Source: Ruminiclostridium sp. (lineage in GTDB: Bacteria; Bacillota; Clostridia; Oscillospirales; Ruminococcaceae). Taken from it: a stretch of DNA of 64,000 bases. A model generated the notes under the pieces. That model did no database searches. It had not been told where the DNA came from and saw only the letters and a list, made by a program, of their open reading frames with translations. A program made the translations under genes and the position numbers. The stretch covers positions 1-64,000 of the forward strand of contig JAFPUE010000111.1 of assembly GCA_017395555.1 (NCBI GenBank), written 5' to 3'. Shown one piece after another: positions 54,221 through 63,894 of the stretch. Positions within the stretch are counted from its first letter, which is position 1, and every line of letters begins with the position of its first letter.

Positions 54221-55397
54221 AGATATTCTCCCCTCTGTAACGCGCTATTGCGGCGCAGTCCTTGTCTCCGCGTCCGGAGATCGTAATAACGATTATCTTA
54301 TTCTTATCCATTTCCGGCGCGATCTTTATCGCGTGCGCAACGGCGTGTGCAGACTCGATAGCGGGGATTATGCCTTCGGTCCTTGCGAGGAACTCAAACG
54401 CGTTCACCGCCTCGTCGTCCGTTACCGCAACATACTCCGCGCGTCCGATATCGTGCAGATGCGCATGCTCGGGTCCTATGCCGGGGTAGTCAAGTCCCGC
54501 GGATATCGAATATACCGGTGCGATCTGACCGTATTCGTCCTGACAGAAGTACGACTTCATTCCGTGGAAAATGCCGAGCTTGCCGGTATTTATCGTCGCC
54601 GCCGTCTCGAAGGTGTCTATGCCGCGTCCCGCAGCCTCACAGCCGATAAGACGGACTTCCTTGTCCTCAATAAAATTATAGAAAGTGCCGATCGCATTCG
54701 AGCCGCCGCCCACACACGCCATAACAACGTCCGGGAGCCTGCCCTCTTTTTCGAGCATCTGCTGCTTTATCTCTCTGGAGATGACCGCCTGAAAATCGCG
54801 TACTATCGTCGGGAACGGGTGAGGTCCCATAACCGAACCGAGGCAGTAGTGCGTATCGGCAATACGGTTCGTCCACTCGCGGAATGTCGCGGAGACCGCG
54901 TCCTTCAATGTCGCTGTGCCGTCCTTTACGGAAACAACGTCCGAGCCGAGCAGCTTCATACGGTACACGTTGAGCGCCTGACGCTTCGTGTCCTCCTCGC
55001 CCATGAAAACGACACATTCCATTCCCATAAGCGCGGCAGCCGTCGCGGTTGCAACACCGTGCTGACCCGCTCCGGTCTCGGCGATGAGCCTTGTCTTGCC
55101 CATTTTCTTCGCAAGAAGCGCCTGTCCGAGAACATTGTTTATCTTGTGCGCGCCGGTGTGGTTGAGATCCTCACGCTTGAGGTATATCTTCGCGCCGCCG
55201 AGCTCCTTTGTGAGCTTTTCCGCGTAATACAGTCTTGACGGTCTGCCGGCGTAGTCGTTGAACAGCTCGGTGAGCTCTCTGTTGAACTCGGGATCGTCCT
55301 TATATTTGTTGTATGCTTCCTCCAGCTCGGTGACAGCGTTCATAAGCGTCTCGGGGATATACTGCCCGCCGTGCTGACCAAATCTTCCGTTGCTCAT
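54213..55397 (-). CDS. trpB: Tryptophan synthase beta subunit
   Basis: 394 residues, TrpB1 type. It joins indole and serine using pyridoxal phosphate on Lys85 ([12 protein letters not shown]); the phosphate-binding GGGSNAIG loop is intact. The ATG at 55397 follows AAAGGAAAAAAG; frames upstream of it lie in the repeat. About 108 non-coding bases separate it from trpCF, nearly all of it an R3 repeat inside the operon. Confidence 0.97.
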   Translation of the reverse strand: MSNGRFGQHGGQYIPETLMNAVTELEEAYNKYKDDPEFNRELTELFNDYAGRPSRLYYAEKLTKELGGAKIYLKREDLNHTGAHKINNVLGQALLAKKMGKTRLIAETGAGQHGVATATAAALMGMECVVFMGEEDTKRQALNVYRMKLLGSDVVSVKDGTATLKDAVSATFREWTNRIADTHYCLGSVMGPHPFPTIVRDFQAVISREIKQQMLEKEGRLPDVVMACVGGGSNAIGTFYNFIEDKEVRLIGCEAAGRGIDTFETAATINTGKLGIFHGMKSYFCQDEYGQIAPVYSISAGLDYPGIGPEHAHLHDIGRAEYVAVTDDEAVNAFEFLARTEGIIPAIESAHAVAHAIKIAPEMDKNKIIVITISGRGDKDCAAIARYRGENIYE

Positions 55398-55429
55398 ATC
55401 TTTTTTCCTTTCATTTATAACCAAAGGCT

Positions 55430-55503
55430 TCTGATCTCGTCACAATTCGGATATGCGCGCTTTGCGCGCCTCCAAAATTATTCATTATTCATTCTTCATT
55501 ATT
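55430..55503 (+). repeat. Dispersed repeat R3 inside the trp operon
   Basis: TCTCGTCACAATTCGGATATG, GCGCGCTTTGCGCGC and a tail of four ATTATTC-type units ending two bases from the trpCF stop. In the mRNA it would form a GCGCGC hairpin between trpCF and trpB. Confidence 0.78.
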
Positions 55504-55505
55504 CA

Positions 55506-56909
55506 CTAAAACGCTCCTGCGGTACGGGCGGCGTGGATAAAGCGCTTGATCTTGTCGTAATCCTTCTTACCGTCTGTCTCGACACCAGTGCTGACATCAA
55601 CGCCGTAGGGGGTGTACTTGCGCACCGCGTCGGCAACGTTGTCCGGGTCAAGCCCACCCGCGAGATAGAACAGTCTGTCAACGTCCTCAAGGTTGTCCCA
55701 GTCGAAGCTCTCGCCCGTGCCGCGTCCGTTGTCGAGCAGCAACAGATCTGCCGCAGACTGCATAGCCGGGTTTATATCCGCGGGACCCTGCACAATGAAC
55801 GCCTTCATTACCGGCAGCCCGGTCTGCGACTTAACGCGCTCTATGGTCTCGTCCGTCTCTTTTCCGTGGAGCTGTATCATGTCTATCGCGCCGGAACGTG
55901 CGATACCGGTTATCACGTCAACATTCTCGTCAACGAACACGCCTACGGTCTTTATGCGTCTGTCGAGCTTTTCGCGGAACCTGAGAGCTGTCTCGGGCTC
56001 AATATATCTGCGGCTGTGCTTCCAGAAGATAAATCCCGCCAGATCGGGCAGCAGCTCATTCAGATAATCGCAGTCCTGCTCACGGGTTATCCCGCATATC
56101 TTTACCTTTGGCATTTCGTCACCTCTCAGCTCACGCAGCTTGACTCCCCTGTCCGCCGCTCTCATAAGCGTCTCGCCGACAAGTACGGCATCAACGCCCG
56201 CTTTTTTCAGTATCTCAACGTCCTCCGCGGTGCGTATCCCGCTCTCCGCGACAAAGACTATATCCGACGGCACAAGACCGCGCAGCCTGACCGCGTTGTC
56301 GGTGCTGACCGAAAAGTTTTTAAGATTGCGGTTGTTCACTCCGATAACGCGCGCACCGGCTCTTATTGCCGCTTTCACTTCGTCCTCGTCGTGCGCCTCA
56401 ACAAGCGCCGACAGTCCGAGCGTATCGCATATCCCGATATATTCGCGCAGCTTCTCCTCGCCGAGCAGCGAGCATATCAGCAGCACCGCCGATGCTCCGA
56501 GCGTCCTCGCCTCGTATATCATATACTCGTCGATCGTGAAATCCTTGCGTATGCAGGGTATTTTCACCTCTGCCGCTATCTCGCGGAGATATTCAGTGCT
56601 GCCGAGGAAAAATTCCGGCTCGGTTAGCACGCTTATGCAGTCCGCGTGATATGTCTCGTATTCCTTCGCTATCTCCAGATACGGGAAATCCTCCGCTATC
56701 AGACCCTTTGACGGCGATGCCTTCTTGCACTCGCAGATAAACGAGATACCCGGCTTTTTCAGTGCCTTTTCAAACTCAAACCCGAGCTTCGGCATAGCAA
56801 GGGCTTCTTCTTTCATCCTATCCGCCGGAACACGCTCTTTTGCCGCGGCAACGCGCTTCCGGGTGCTTTCCGCTATTTTTTCAAGTATATTTTCCATAAT
56901 CTCACTCAT
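55506..56909 (-). CDS. trpCF: Fused indole-3-glycerol-phosphate synthase / phosphoribosylanthranilate isomerase
   Basis: 467 residues doing two consecutive steps of tryptophan synthesis. Residues 1-262 are TrpC ([48 protein letters not shown]). Residues from about 265 are TrpF ([40 protein letters not shown]). The two are separate genes in many Firmicutes; the C-F fusion order is that of enterobacteria. The ATG at 56909 overlaps trpD by eight bases; a second ATG four codons in is possible. Confidence 0.95.
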   Translation of the reverse strand: MSEIMENILEKIAESTRKRVAAAKERVPADRMKEEALAMPKLGFEFEKALKKPGISFICECKKASPSKGLIAEDFPYLEIAKEYETYHADCISVLTEPEFFLGSTEYLREIAAEVKIPCIRKDFTIDEYMIYEARTLGASAVLLICSLLGEEKLREYIGICDTLGLSALVEAHDEDEVKAAIRAGARVIGVNNRNLKNFSVSTDNAVRLRGLVPSDIVFVAESGIRTAEDVEILKKAGVDAVLVGETLMRAADRGVKLRELRGDEMPKVKICGITREQDCDYLNELLPDLAGFIFWKHSRRYIEPETALRFREKLDRRIKTVGVFVDENVDVITGIARSGAIDMIQLHGKETDETIERVKSQTGLPVMKAFIVQGPADINPAMQSAADLLLLDNGRGTGESFDWDNLEDVDRLFYLAGGLDPDNVADAVRKYTPYGVDVSTGVETDGKKDYDKIKRFIHAARTAGAF

Positions 56910-57921
56910 TGGATATCTTTACGAATTTTTCAAGAACTTCAAGTGCAGCGCCGCTGTCGATAAGCTCCGCAGCCTTCTTTACGCCGTCAGCGAAGCTGTC
57001 CGCCTTGCCGCCGATGTAGATCGCTGCGCCCGCGTTCATAAGCACCGCGTTGCGCTTGCTGCCCTTGTCCTCGCCCTTGAGGATAGCCCTTGTAATCGCG
57101 GCATTCTCCTCGGGAGTACCGCCGACGAGCTCGGACTTTTCGCATCTCGCGAAGCCGAAATCCTCAGGCTTTACGGTGTATGTCTTGTACCAGCCGTCGC
57201 GGAACTCGCAGACCGTTGTGGGCGAGCTGAGCGAGATCTCGTCGAGCTTGTCCTGTCCGTAAACCACCATACCGCGCTTCATTCCGAGGGTGGTAAGAAC
57301 CTGTGCTATCGGCTGCACGAGATATTCGTCATACACACCGAGCACGATATACTGCGGATTTGCGGGGTTAGTGAGCGGCCCGAGGATGTTGAACACGGTG
57401 CGGAATCCGAGCTCTCTGCGTATAGCGCCGACATACTTCATTGATGTGTGGTACTTCTGCGCGAACAGGAAGCAGATACCCGCCTTGTCGAGCAGCTCCA
57501 CGCACTTCGCCGGTTCGAGGTCAAGGTTCACACCGAGCGCTTCGAGGCAGTCCGCAGCTCCGCACTTTGACGATGCCGCACGGTTGCCGTGCTTGGCTAC
57601 CTTTATTCCCGAAGCCGCGATGACCATTGCCGAGGTGGTGGAGATGTTGAAGCTGCCGGCATTGTCGCCGCCCGTGCCTACTATTTCAAGAACATTGAAG
57701 CCGTGCTCCACCTTTGTCGCGTGGTCTCTCATTGCCGCTGCACAGCCGGAGATCTCGTCTATCGTCTCCGCCTTCGCGCTCTTTGCGGAAAGTGCCGCGA
57801 GGAACGCCGCATTCTGTGTTGGCGTTGTCTCTCCGCTCATTATCTCGTTCATTACCGCATAGGCTTCGTCGTAAGTAAGATCCTGCTTCTGAACTATCTT
57901 TACAATTGCTTCCTTGATCAT
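56902..57921 (-). CDS. trpD: Anthranilate phosphoribosyltransferase
   Basis: 339 residues. It transfers the phosphoribosyl group to anthranilate. The phosphoribosyl-diphosphate motif [14 protein letters not shown] and [20 protein letters not shown] are typical. The ATG at 57921 follows AGGAGG by eight bases. It lies 22 bases after trpG and is not fused to it. Confidence 0.96.
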   Translation of the reverse strand: MIKEAIVKIVQKQDLTYDEAYAVMNEIMSGETTPTQNAAFLAALSAKSAKAETIDEISGCAAAMRDHATKVEHGFNVLEIVGTGGDNAGSFNISTTSAMVIAASGIKVAKHGNRAASSKCGAADCLEALGVNLDLEPAKCVELLDKAGICFLFAQKYHTSMKYVGAIRRELGFRTVFNILGPLTNPANPQYIVLGVYDEYLVQPIAQVLTTLGMKRGMVVYGQDKLDEISLSSPTTVCEFRDGWYKTYTVKPEDFGFARCEKSELVGGTPEENAAITRAILKGEDKGSKRNAVLMNAGAAIYIGGKADSFADGVKKAAELIDSGAALEVLEKFVKISNE

Positions 57922-57943
57922 TTTCTTGTCCTCCTGTATATCG

Positions 57944-58513
57944 TTATTCTGCATTTATAAAACTTTTTAACATCGTCTTTCCGTCCGGTGTCATTATCGA
58001 CTCGGGGTGAAACTGCACTCCGTAAACGGGGTATTCCTTATGCTGTACCGCCATGATCTCGCCGTCGTCCGTGCGAGCCGTAACTTTAAGGCATTCCGGC
58101 ATTGTCTCTTCGTTCGCCGCGAGCGAGTGATATCTCGCTACCGGAGCCCTTTCCGGCATATCCGCGAACATAAGGCAGCCCCTGTCGAACGTGACCTCGG
58201 ACTGCTTGCCGTGCATCAGGCGCTTCGCGTAGGTTATCTCGGCTCCGAATGCCGCACATATCGCCTGGTGGCCGAGGCAAACGCCGAGTATCGGGATCGT
58301 CTTTCCCGCCTTTTGCACTACCTCGATTATCACTCCCGCGTCCTCCGGTCTGCCGGGACCGGGAGAGATGATGATACGATCGGGTGCCAGCGCGATTATT
58401 TCGTCAACCGTAAGCTCGTCGTTGCGTATGACCTTTATATCCGGCTCTATCTCGCCGATATACTGATACAGATTGTATGAAAAGCTGTCGTAATTGTCTA
58501 TAAGAAGTATCAT
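57944..58513 (-). CDS. trpG: Anthranilate synthase glutamine amidotransferase subunit
   Basis: 189 residues, class I amidotransferase that supplies ammonia to TrpE. Nucleophile Cys79 ([11 protein letters not shown]) with the His-Glu pair in VQFHPESIM. It starts within the trpE stop (ATGA overlap). The family also serves folate synthesis as PabA, but the operon argues for tryptophan. Confidence 0.95.
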   Translation of the reverse strand: MILLIDNYDSFSYNLYQYIGEIEPDIKVIRNDELTVDEIIALAPDRIIISPGPGRPEDAGVIIEVVQKAGKTIPILGVCLGHQAICAAFGAEITYAKRLMHGKQSEVTFDRGCLMFADMPERAPVARYHSLAANEETMPECLKVTARTDDGEIMAVQHKEYPVYGVQFHPESIMTPDGKTMLKSFINAE

Positions 58514-59988
58514 TCGTCAAGCTCACCCGCTTCCTTAAGTGCGTTCATTACCGCCTTCGCCTTGTTTATGCACTCCTCGTATTCCTTTTCCGGAACGGAG
58601 TCCGCAACTATTCCCGCTCCGCTTCGTACAAAGACCTTGCCGTTTTTCTTGTACGCTATGCGTATCGCTATGCAGGTGTCGAGATCGCCGTTAAAGGCGA
58701 CATATCCTATCGCGCCGCCGTATATGCCGCGCTTGTTGTTTTCAAGCTCGTTTATCAGCCTGCAAGCCCTTATCTTCGGCGCACCGGAGAGCGTTCCCGC
58801 CGGGAGCACCGCGTTTACCGCGTCTATCGCGTCCTTGTCATCTCTTATTGTGCCGCGCACCGTCGAGCCTATGTGCATAACGTGCGAGTAACGCTCAATG
58901 CTGTGCAGCTTCTCTACCTCTACGGTGCCGAATTTGCTGATCCTGCCGAGATCGTTTCTGCCGAGATCGACTAGCATATTGTGCTCGGCAAGCTCCTTTT
59001 CGTCTTTAAGCAGCTCGTCTTCGAGAGCCTTGTCCTCCTCGGGGGTCTTTCCGCGGGGACGGGTTCCCGCAAGCGGGAAGGTGTGGAGCACGCCGTTTTC
59101 GAGCTTTACGAGTGTTTCCGGGGAAGCACCCGCGACTTCAACGTCCGTGCCGGAGAAGTAGAACATATACGGCGACGGGTTTATTGTTCTCAGCATTCTG
59201 TATGTGCTGAGCAGGCTGCCCTCAAACGGGGCGCTTAAGCGGTTCGAGAGAACTATCTGGAAGATATCGCCCTCTTTGATATAGTTTTTCGCCTTTTCAA
59301 CCATAGCACAGTAATGCTCTTTGTCGAAAAGCGGGGTGATCTCACCGGTTATGCGTCCGGCGGGCTCGCGTTTTCTCGCGCCGTTTTTCAGAAGATCTAT
59401 CATATTTTCGATCTCGCGGACGGCACGGTTATACTCGGTCTCGACATCGTCGTCCTTTCCTATGCCGATATTCACGATGAGCATAATTTTCTGGAGGCTG
59501 TTGTCGAATGCTATGACCTTGTCGAACAGCATAAGATCGACGTCCTTGAAATTCTCGGTGTCCTCTGTGTCCGTGCGTATCGACGGCTCGGTATAACCGA
59601 GGAAGTCGTAAGCGAAATAGCCCACAAGACCGCCGGTGAATGCCGGGAGCCCTTCGATCTTCGGACTCTTGTACCGCGCGAGCACCTGACGGATAAAGCC
59701 GGAGGGATCGTCGGTATTCACCGTAAGATCGCCGTAACGGAGAACTCCGTCAACGCAGGTGAGCTCGGCTTTCGGGTCATAACCGAGGAATGTGTATCTG
59801 CCCCATGTTGCCTGCTCCGAAACGGATTCGAGCATATAGCAGTGTGACGACACATTTTTGAGTATGCTGAGCACCCGAAGCGGGGTGAACATATCCGAGA
59901 GTATCTCGCAGCATACCGGCATAACGCTGTACTTTCCCTCTTCGGCGTACTTTTTCGCGGTCTCGCGATCCGGATAAAACTTGTGCAT
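58510..59988 (-). CDS. trpE: Anthranilate synthase component I
   Basis: 492 residues. It converts chorismate to anthranilate. It has the feedback-site type N-terminal segment (MLESVSEQATWGRYTF) and the chorismate-binding core with PSPYMFYFSGTDVEVAGASPE split over motifs PSPYMFY, GASPETLV, GTRPRGKT and DLGRNDLGR. The ATG at 59988 follows AAAGGCAGGA; upstream codons lie in the T-box terminator. It is the first gene of the trp operon. Confidence 0.96.
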   Translation of the reverse strand: MHKFYPDRETAKKYAEEGKYSVMPVCCEILSDMFTPLRVLSILKNVSSHCYMLESVSEQATWGRYTFLGYDPKAELTCVDGVLRYGDLTVNTDDPSGFIRQVLARYKSPKIEGLPAFTGGLVGYFAYDFLGYTEPSIRTDTEDTENFKDVDLMLFDKVIAFDNSLQKIMLIVNIGIGKDDDVETEYNRAVREIENMIDLLKNGARKREPAGRITGEITPLFDKEHYCAMVEKAKNYIKEGDIFQIVLSNRLSAPFEGSLLSTYRMLRTINPSPYMFYFSGTDVEVAGASPETLVKLENGVLHTFPLAGTRPRGKTPEEDKALEDELLKDEKELAEHNMLVDLGRNDLGRISKFGTVEVEKLHSIERYSHVMHIGSTVRGTIRDDKDAIDAVNAVLPAGTLSGAPKIRACRLINELENNKRGIYGGAIGYVAFNGDLDTCIAIRIAYKKNGKVFVRSGAGIVADSVPEKEYEECINKAKAVMNALKEAGELDE

Positions 59989-60055
59989 GATTTTTTCCTG
60001 CCTTTCTGTATTGATCTGTGTGCCTGTGCCAAGAACGACAGTCTGTATAAACAAA

Positions 60056-60338
60056 AATACGTCCTCGACTTTAAACAAAGTCAAGGACGAGTATAATACT
60101 GTTACTCGCGGTGCCACCTTGATTCACAGCCGATAATACGGCTATGCCCTTTGCGGGATACAAGCATATCCCCGATAACTAACGCATATCAGCACGTCGC
60201 AGTTTCCCCGGAGGCTTCCGCCTTTTATCCGACTGCGCCCTCTGCGGGCCACTTGATGAACTGTATCACGTCCGGCTCTCACCTGCCCGGACTCTCTGTT
60301 GAGTCATTGATCATCTTTATCTCCGCATCAACGGTTTA
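60056..60338 (-). promoter_or_regulatory. Tryptophan T-box leader with terminator
   Basis: The T-box core AGGTGGCACCGCG lies at 60107-60119. Downstream is the terminator hairpin GTCCTTGACTTT with AAAGTCGAGGAC followed by GTATTTTTG (about 60053-60085). Stem I has the AGAGAG and GGTGAGAGCC apical motifs. Its specifier loop, closed below by TGCGG/CCGCA and above by GATGA/TCATC, presents TGG at 60249-60251, the tryptophan codon. Uncharged tRNA-Trp should therefore allow read-through into trpE. Confidence 0.93.
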
Positions 60339-60343
60339 AACAA

Positions 60344-60372
60344 ATATTATCACAAAGTTTTATTTTTGTCAA
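60344..60372 (-). promoter_or_regulatory. Promoter of the trp operon
   Basis: Minus-strand TTGACA and TAATAT with a 17-base spacer and TGTGA before the -10 box; transcription would start just before the T-box stem I. Confidence 0.8.
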
Positions 60373-60388
60373 TAGTTTTTTGAAAATT

Positions 60389-60590
60389 TATAGTAACAGA
60401 ATTTGCTTTTTGTTTCACTTCGCCCGCGAAAAGTAATTTTATCCTATTGTTATCCTCTGCCGGCGGTGCGAGTCACTTTCTGCCTACAGCGACGGAAAGT
60501 AACCAAAGTCAATACAGGACGCATTGAGACGGCTTCCAAAAGCGCGCACAAAGCGCGTATAAAAGTGACAGCAAAAGGATCGCGCGTATA
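60389..60590 (+). repeat. Dispersed repeat R1, second copy
   Basis: Matches 2400-2602 block by block (TTTCACTTCGCCCGCGAAA, GCCGGCGGTGCGAGTCACTT, GAAAGTAACCAAAG). It ends in a partly decayed double-hairpin (60509-60572: TCAATAC-AGGAC-GCATTGA with one mismatch, then GCGCGC-ACAAA-GCGCGT; the outer stem no longer pairs well). Confidence 0.75.
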
Positions 60591-60652
60591 AAAAAGCAGC
60601 CGAAGCAGAGCCCCTGTCTCAAAGCTCTTGAAAATCTCAAAGCTCTCTCAAA

Positions 60653-61147
60653 TCATCTGTTATCTATCTTCTCGGGGTACATATCGTGGTGGGCGAGGCG
60701 ATCCCATGCTACCTGCTCCCACTTGGTGCCGGGTCTGCCGTAGTTGCAGTAAGGGTCTATGGAGAGGCCGCCGCGTGGCAGGAATTTCCCCCACACCTCG
60801 ATATATGACGGCTCCATGAGCCGGATAAGATCATTCATTATGATATTCACGCAGTCCTCGTGGAAATCGCCGTGGTTGCGGAAGCTGAAAAGATACAGCT
60901 TCAGCGACTTGCTTTCAACCATACGCACTCTCGGCACATAGGATATATATATCGTCGCGAAGTCGGGCTGTCCCGTTATCGGGCAAAGGCTGGTGAACTC
61001 GGGGCAGTTGAACTTCACAAAATAATCCCTGTCCTGATGCTTGTTCTCGAAGGTTTCAAGCAGCGACGGATCGTAATTTGTGGGGTATTTTGTGCCGTTG
61101 CTGCCGAGAAGTGTCATTCCCTCGGCGTTCTTGTCTCTTTCGCTCAT
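60653..61147 (-). CDS. queF: NADPH-dependent 7-cyano-7-deazaguanine reductase
   Basis: 164 residues, the short unimodular QueF type. It reduces preQ0 to preQ1. The active-site Cys lies in [14 protein letters not shown] and the NADPH-type motif in [26 protein letters not shown] precedes the ATG. It is the last gene of the que operon. The stop is followed by TTTGAGAGAGCTTTGAGA, the stop-proximal motif. Confidence 0.96.
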   Translation of the reverse strand: MSERDKNAEGMTLLGSNGTKYPTNYDPSLLETFENKHQDRDYFVKFNCPEFTSLCPITGQPDFATIYISYVPRVRMVESKSLKLYLFSFRNHGDFHEDCVNIIMNDLIRLMEPSYIEVWGKFLPRGGLSIDPYCNYGRPGTKWEQVAWDRLAHHDMYPEKIDNR

Positions 61148-61159
61148 TACTCTTCCTCC

Positions 61160-61837
61160 TTAAAGCAGCGGGTCTTTTATCCCGTTAGCGGCGAATGCAG
61201 CCGCACGGTCACGGCAGGTTCCGCATGTGCCGCAGGGCTTCTCTCCGCCCTCGTAGCAGCTCCATGTCAGCTCAAACGGCACAGCCAGCCGTATTCCCTC
61301 CGCCACAACGTCCGCCTTCGTTTTCGTGACGAACGGGGCTTCCACGCGGAGCTGTTTTCCGCTTCCTATGTATATCGCCGAATTGATCGCGTCGTTGAAC
61401 TCGGTGCTGCAGTCGGGATAGGCGTTTCCGGCAGCATCGTCGGAATGCGCACCGTAGTATATCACGCCGCAGTCCAGCGACAGCGCAATGCTCGCTGCGG
61501 AAGACAGGAACAGCCCGTTTCTGAACGGCACATAAGTGGAGACCGGCTTGCCGTCGGTGTGCGCAAGCTGCTCGGCATAGCTCTCCTTCGGTATCTCGCC
61601 GCTGCTGCCTTTGAGAAGCGAGCAGTCCGAGTCCGCAAATATAAGTGCGAGATCGAGAGTCCGCAGCTGTACTCCGTAATGCGCCGCGACGGCTTTTGCC
61701 GAGTCTGTTTCCTTTGTATGCTTCTGACCGTAGTATATCGACAGCGCGGTAACGTTCTCCGCGCCGTATTTCTCAATTGCAAGCGCAAGGCATACCGAGC
61801 TGTCGAGCCCTCCGCTGAAAAGTACAAGTGCCTTCAT
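61160..61837 (-). CDS. queC: 7-cyano-7-deazaguanine synthase
   Basis: 225 residues. It makes preQ0 from carboxydeazaguanine with ATP and ammonia. PP-loop [13 protein letters not shown] at the N-terminus and the zinc-binding cluster [15 protein letters not shown] near the C-terminus are intact. It starts inside the folE stop (ATGA overlap) after GGAGGG. Confidence 0.96.
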   Translation of the reverse strand: MKALVLFSGGLDSSVCLALAIEKYGAENVTALSIYYGQKHTKETDSAKAVAAHYGVQLRTLDLALIFADSDCSLLKGSSGEIPKESYAEQLAHTDGKPVSTYVPFRNGLFLSSAASIALSLDCGVIYYGAHSDDAAGNAYPDCSTEFNDAINSAIYIGSGKQLRVEAPFVTKTKADVVAEGIRLAVPFELTWSCYEGGEKPCGTCGTCRDRAAAFAANGIKDPLL

Positions 61838-62403
61838 CTTACACCCTCCGTCAGCATTCTCTGGAGCTCGCGGTCACTCTGGAAGCTGCCGAGGAATGTC
61901 CGGGTTATCGTGCGTGCGGAGCCGTTTCTTATGCCGCGCGCAGTCATGCAGCTGTGCGAGCCGGCAATAACGACACCCACGTCCGGAGTTCCCGCCGCTT
62001 CCGACATTATCTCCGCGATATCCGCACCGAGCCGTTCCTGAAGCTGCAGCCGCTTTGCCGCCATATCGCAAATCCTTGCTATCTTGCTGAGTCCGAGCAC
62101 GCGCCCGTTCGGGATATACGCCACATTCACCTTCATATCGTACATCAGCGCGATGTGATGCTCGCAATATGAAAAGACCTCGATATCGCGCACTATCACG
62201 GGACCGGAATTTCCTGGGGCTTCAAATGTCTTGCCAAACATCTGCGCTATCTCGTGGTTCGTATAACCTATCCCCTCAAACACTTCCGCATACATTCTCG
62301 CAACGCGCTCCGGCGTTTCGCGCAGCCCCTCGCGCTCCGGGTCCTCTCCGAGTGCCGAAAGTATGCCGCGAACGTGTTCTTCTATTGCTTTTGTGTCTAT
62401 CAT
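61834..62403 (-). CDS. folE: GTP cyclohydrolase I
   Basis: 189 residues. It opens GTP to dihydroneopterin triphosphate, first step of both folate and queuosine routes. Zinc ligands are in [11 protein letters not shown] and [10 protein letters not shown]. Its place between queE and queC shows it supplies the queuosine route here; whether it also feeds folate is open, since no folate genes are near. Confidence 0.95.
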   Translation of the reverse strand: MIDTKAIEEHVRGILSALGEDPEREGLRETPERVARMYAEVFEGIGYTNHEIAQMFGKTFEAPGNSGPVIVRDIEVFSYCEHHIALMYDMKVNVAYIPNGRVLGLSKIARICDMAAKRLQLQERLGADIAEIMSEAAGTPDVGVVIAGSHSCMTARGIRNGSARTITRTFLGSFQSDRELQRMLTEGVR

Positions 62404-62407
62404 TATT

Positions 62408-63082
62408 TCATACCCCTCTTTTTTCCGGATCCCATATTATCTTGTGCAGCTGCAATTGCAGGCGAACGCCGCCGAGCTGCCGTTCCTTCATAAAATCAAC
62501 TATCTCTGCGGGCTGTATTCTCCCGAAGACCGGGCTGAAAAACAGCGCACACGGCTTCCTGTCAAGCCTGTATTCGTCAATGACCTGTGCCGCGCGTTCA
62601 AGGTCTTCGTGCGAGGCAACGACGAATTTCACGCAATCCCGCTCGCCGAGCACATCGAAATTCTCTGTGAGCATGAAGCGCTCCATTCCGCTCGACGGCA
62701 GCTTGTAATCCACCGTGAAAACCGGTCTGTGTTCGCCCGCGAACGGTTTCAGCGCGACGGAGCCATTGGTCTCGATCTCGACGCGAACGCCGGGCATATC
62801 GAGCGCGGCTATAAGCTCCGCGATATCGTTCTGCAAAAGCGGTTCGCCGCCTGTGAGCGTTATGTTGCGGACACCCTGCGATATCGCGCTTTCCGCGACA
62901 CTGACAAGCTCCTGCGTTGTGACAGCGATGTGCGGCGTGTCTTTTTCGTTAGCCCACATCGTGTCGCACCAACCGCAGCGCAGGTTGCAGCCCGTGAACC
63001 GCAGAAAAAGCGCGAGCTCGCCCGCTGCGCGGCCTTCGCCGTTTATGCTGATGAAATGCTCGGCAAGTCTGAAATTTCCCAT
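62408..63082 (-). CDS. queE: 7-carboxy-7-deazaguanine synthase (radical SAM)
   Basis: 224 residues. It rearranges carboxytetrahydropterin to the deazaguanine. The iron-sulfur motif CNLRCGWC lies in [16 protein letters not shown], with the SAM-binding [10 protein letters not shown] later. I chose the ATG at 63082, six bases after GAGG, just past the queD stop; an ATG four codons upstream overlaps queD. Confidence 0.95.
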   Translation of the reverse strand: MGNFRLAEHFISINGEGRAAGELALFLRFTGCNLRCGWCDTMWANEKDTPHIAVTTQELVSVAESAISQGVRNITLTGGEPLLQNDIAELIAALDMPGVRVEIETNGSVALKPFAGEHRPVFTVDYKLPSSGMERFMLTENFDVLGERDCVKFVVASHEDLERAAQVIDEYRLDRKPCALFFSPVFGRIQPAEIVDFMKERQLGGVRLQLQLHKIIWDPEKRGV

Positions 63083-63083
63083 A

Positions 63084-63503
63084 TCACACCTCATAGCTTG
63101 CGCAGTTGTCCGGTGTCTCGTACACGGTCACGCGCGAAACGGGCAGTCCGTCCGCGGCAAGCTCGTCAAAAAACGCCTTAGCGAAATTCTCCGCAGTCGG
63201 TCTGTACGGCACCTCGATAAGCCGGAAGCCCTCGTCGGTCAGCGCGGCGATCGTGCCGGGTTTAAGGCTGCCACGCTCATAGATGAACGCATGATCGAGC
63301 CTGTCCGCAAGTGCGCGCACCGCTTTTTTGAGGTCTCCGAAATCTATCACCATACCGCGCTTTTCGCCGTCTTCTATCAGACTTTCGCTCTTTACCTCGG
63401 CTTCTATTGTCCAGCGATGACCGTGCAGGTTGGCACATTTTCCGCTGTATCCCGCGAGGAAGTGTGCGCTGTCGAACGCAGCAGACGTTTTGAGAATATA
63501 CAT
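63084..63503 (-). CDS. queD: 6-carboxy-5,6,7,8-tetrahydropterin synthase
   Basis: 139 residues. It converts dihydroneopterin triphosphate to carboxytetrahydropterin. Zinc histidines are in FDSAHFLAG and CANLHGHRW; the Glu of RPTAENFAKAF is typical. The ATG at 63503 follows GGAGGAAAT. It heads the queuosine-precursor operon behind an attenuator-type leader. Confidence 0.95.
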   Translation of the reverse strand: MYILKTSAAFDSAHFLAGYSGKCANLHGHRWTIEAEVKSESLIEDGEKRGMVIDFGDLKKAVRALADRLDHAFIYERGSLKPGTIAALTDEGFRLIEVPYRPTAENFAKAFFDELAADGLPVSRVTVYETPDNCASYEV

Positions 63504-63515
63504 ATTTCCTCCGAT

Positions 63516-63650
63516 AAAAAAGCGTCCGCCGAAGCAGACGCAATCTTGTCCCGAAAACGGGCATAAAAGCCCGTAAAACACAAAAAAGACTGCCCTGGTT
63601 TTGTTTAACGGCAGGATGGCGCAAACGAACTGCCGGATACACGGGTATCG
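63516..63650 (-). promoter_or_regulatory. Attenuator leader of the que operon, candidate preQ1 riboswitch
   Basis: From the promoter to queD lie about 145 transcribed bases. Near the 5' end is a stem CGGCAG/CTGCCG with loop TTCGTTTGCGCCATC, then an A-rich stretch TTAAACAAAACCAGG. The loop GTTT can pair with AAAC, as in an H-type pseudoknot. A middle hairpin ACGGGC/GCCCGT follows. Last is a strong terminator (GCGTCTGC/GCGGACGC, TTCG loop, T6; 63516-63541) ending a few bases before the ribosome site. Feedback by preQ1 is inferred from gene content; the riboswitch class is not established. Confidence 0.65.
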
Positions 63651-63656
63651 TATGGT

Positions 63657-63685
63657 ATTATAGCAGAATAACGCGTAAATGTCAA
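63657..63685 (-). promoter_or_regulatory. Promoter of the que operon
   Basis: Minus-strand TTGACA and TATAAT, both perfect, with a 17-base spacer. Confidence 0.88.
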
Positions 63686-63708
63686 TAGTCGGCACCAAGA
63701 AATTACGG

Positions 63709-63870
63709 CAATGGCATTTGCTTTTTCAGCCTGCAAAACTTTGAATCCACCGCGAATCGGCGGAGAAGAGACTTCTCCTTGCAGTCCTCCCGCCCGACTA
63801 CTCTGAGTGCACCAACCTGCGCTATCCGATAGCAGAGATGCACCGGTAACTCGAAGAGAGGCGGGCGGTA
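63709..63870 (-). repeat. Dispersed repeat R2, inverted copy
   Basis: Reverse complement of the 2606-2775 block: GAGACTTCTCC on this strand is the mirror of its AAGTCTCTTCTCCGCCGATT segment, and CTCGAAGAGAGGCGGGCGG closes it. Internally it differs by an extra CTATCGGATAG hairpin. Confidence 0.7.
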
Positions 63871-63894
63871 GGACTGTAAATGAAAAATAAGAAG

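Noticed and set aside
2538..60572. CRISPR-like array from the repeated hairpins
   Set aside because: The copies are single, scattered over 58 kb, variable in sequence and without spacers or cas genes.
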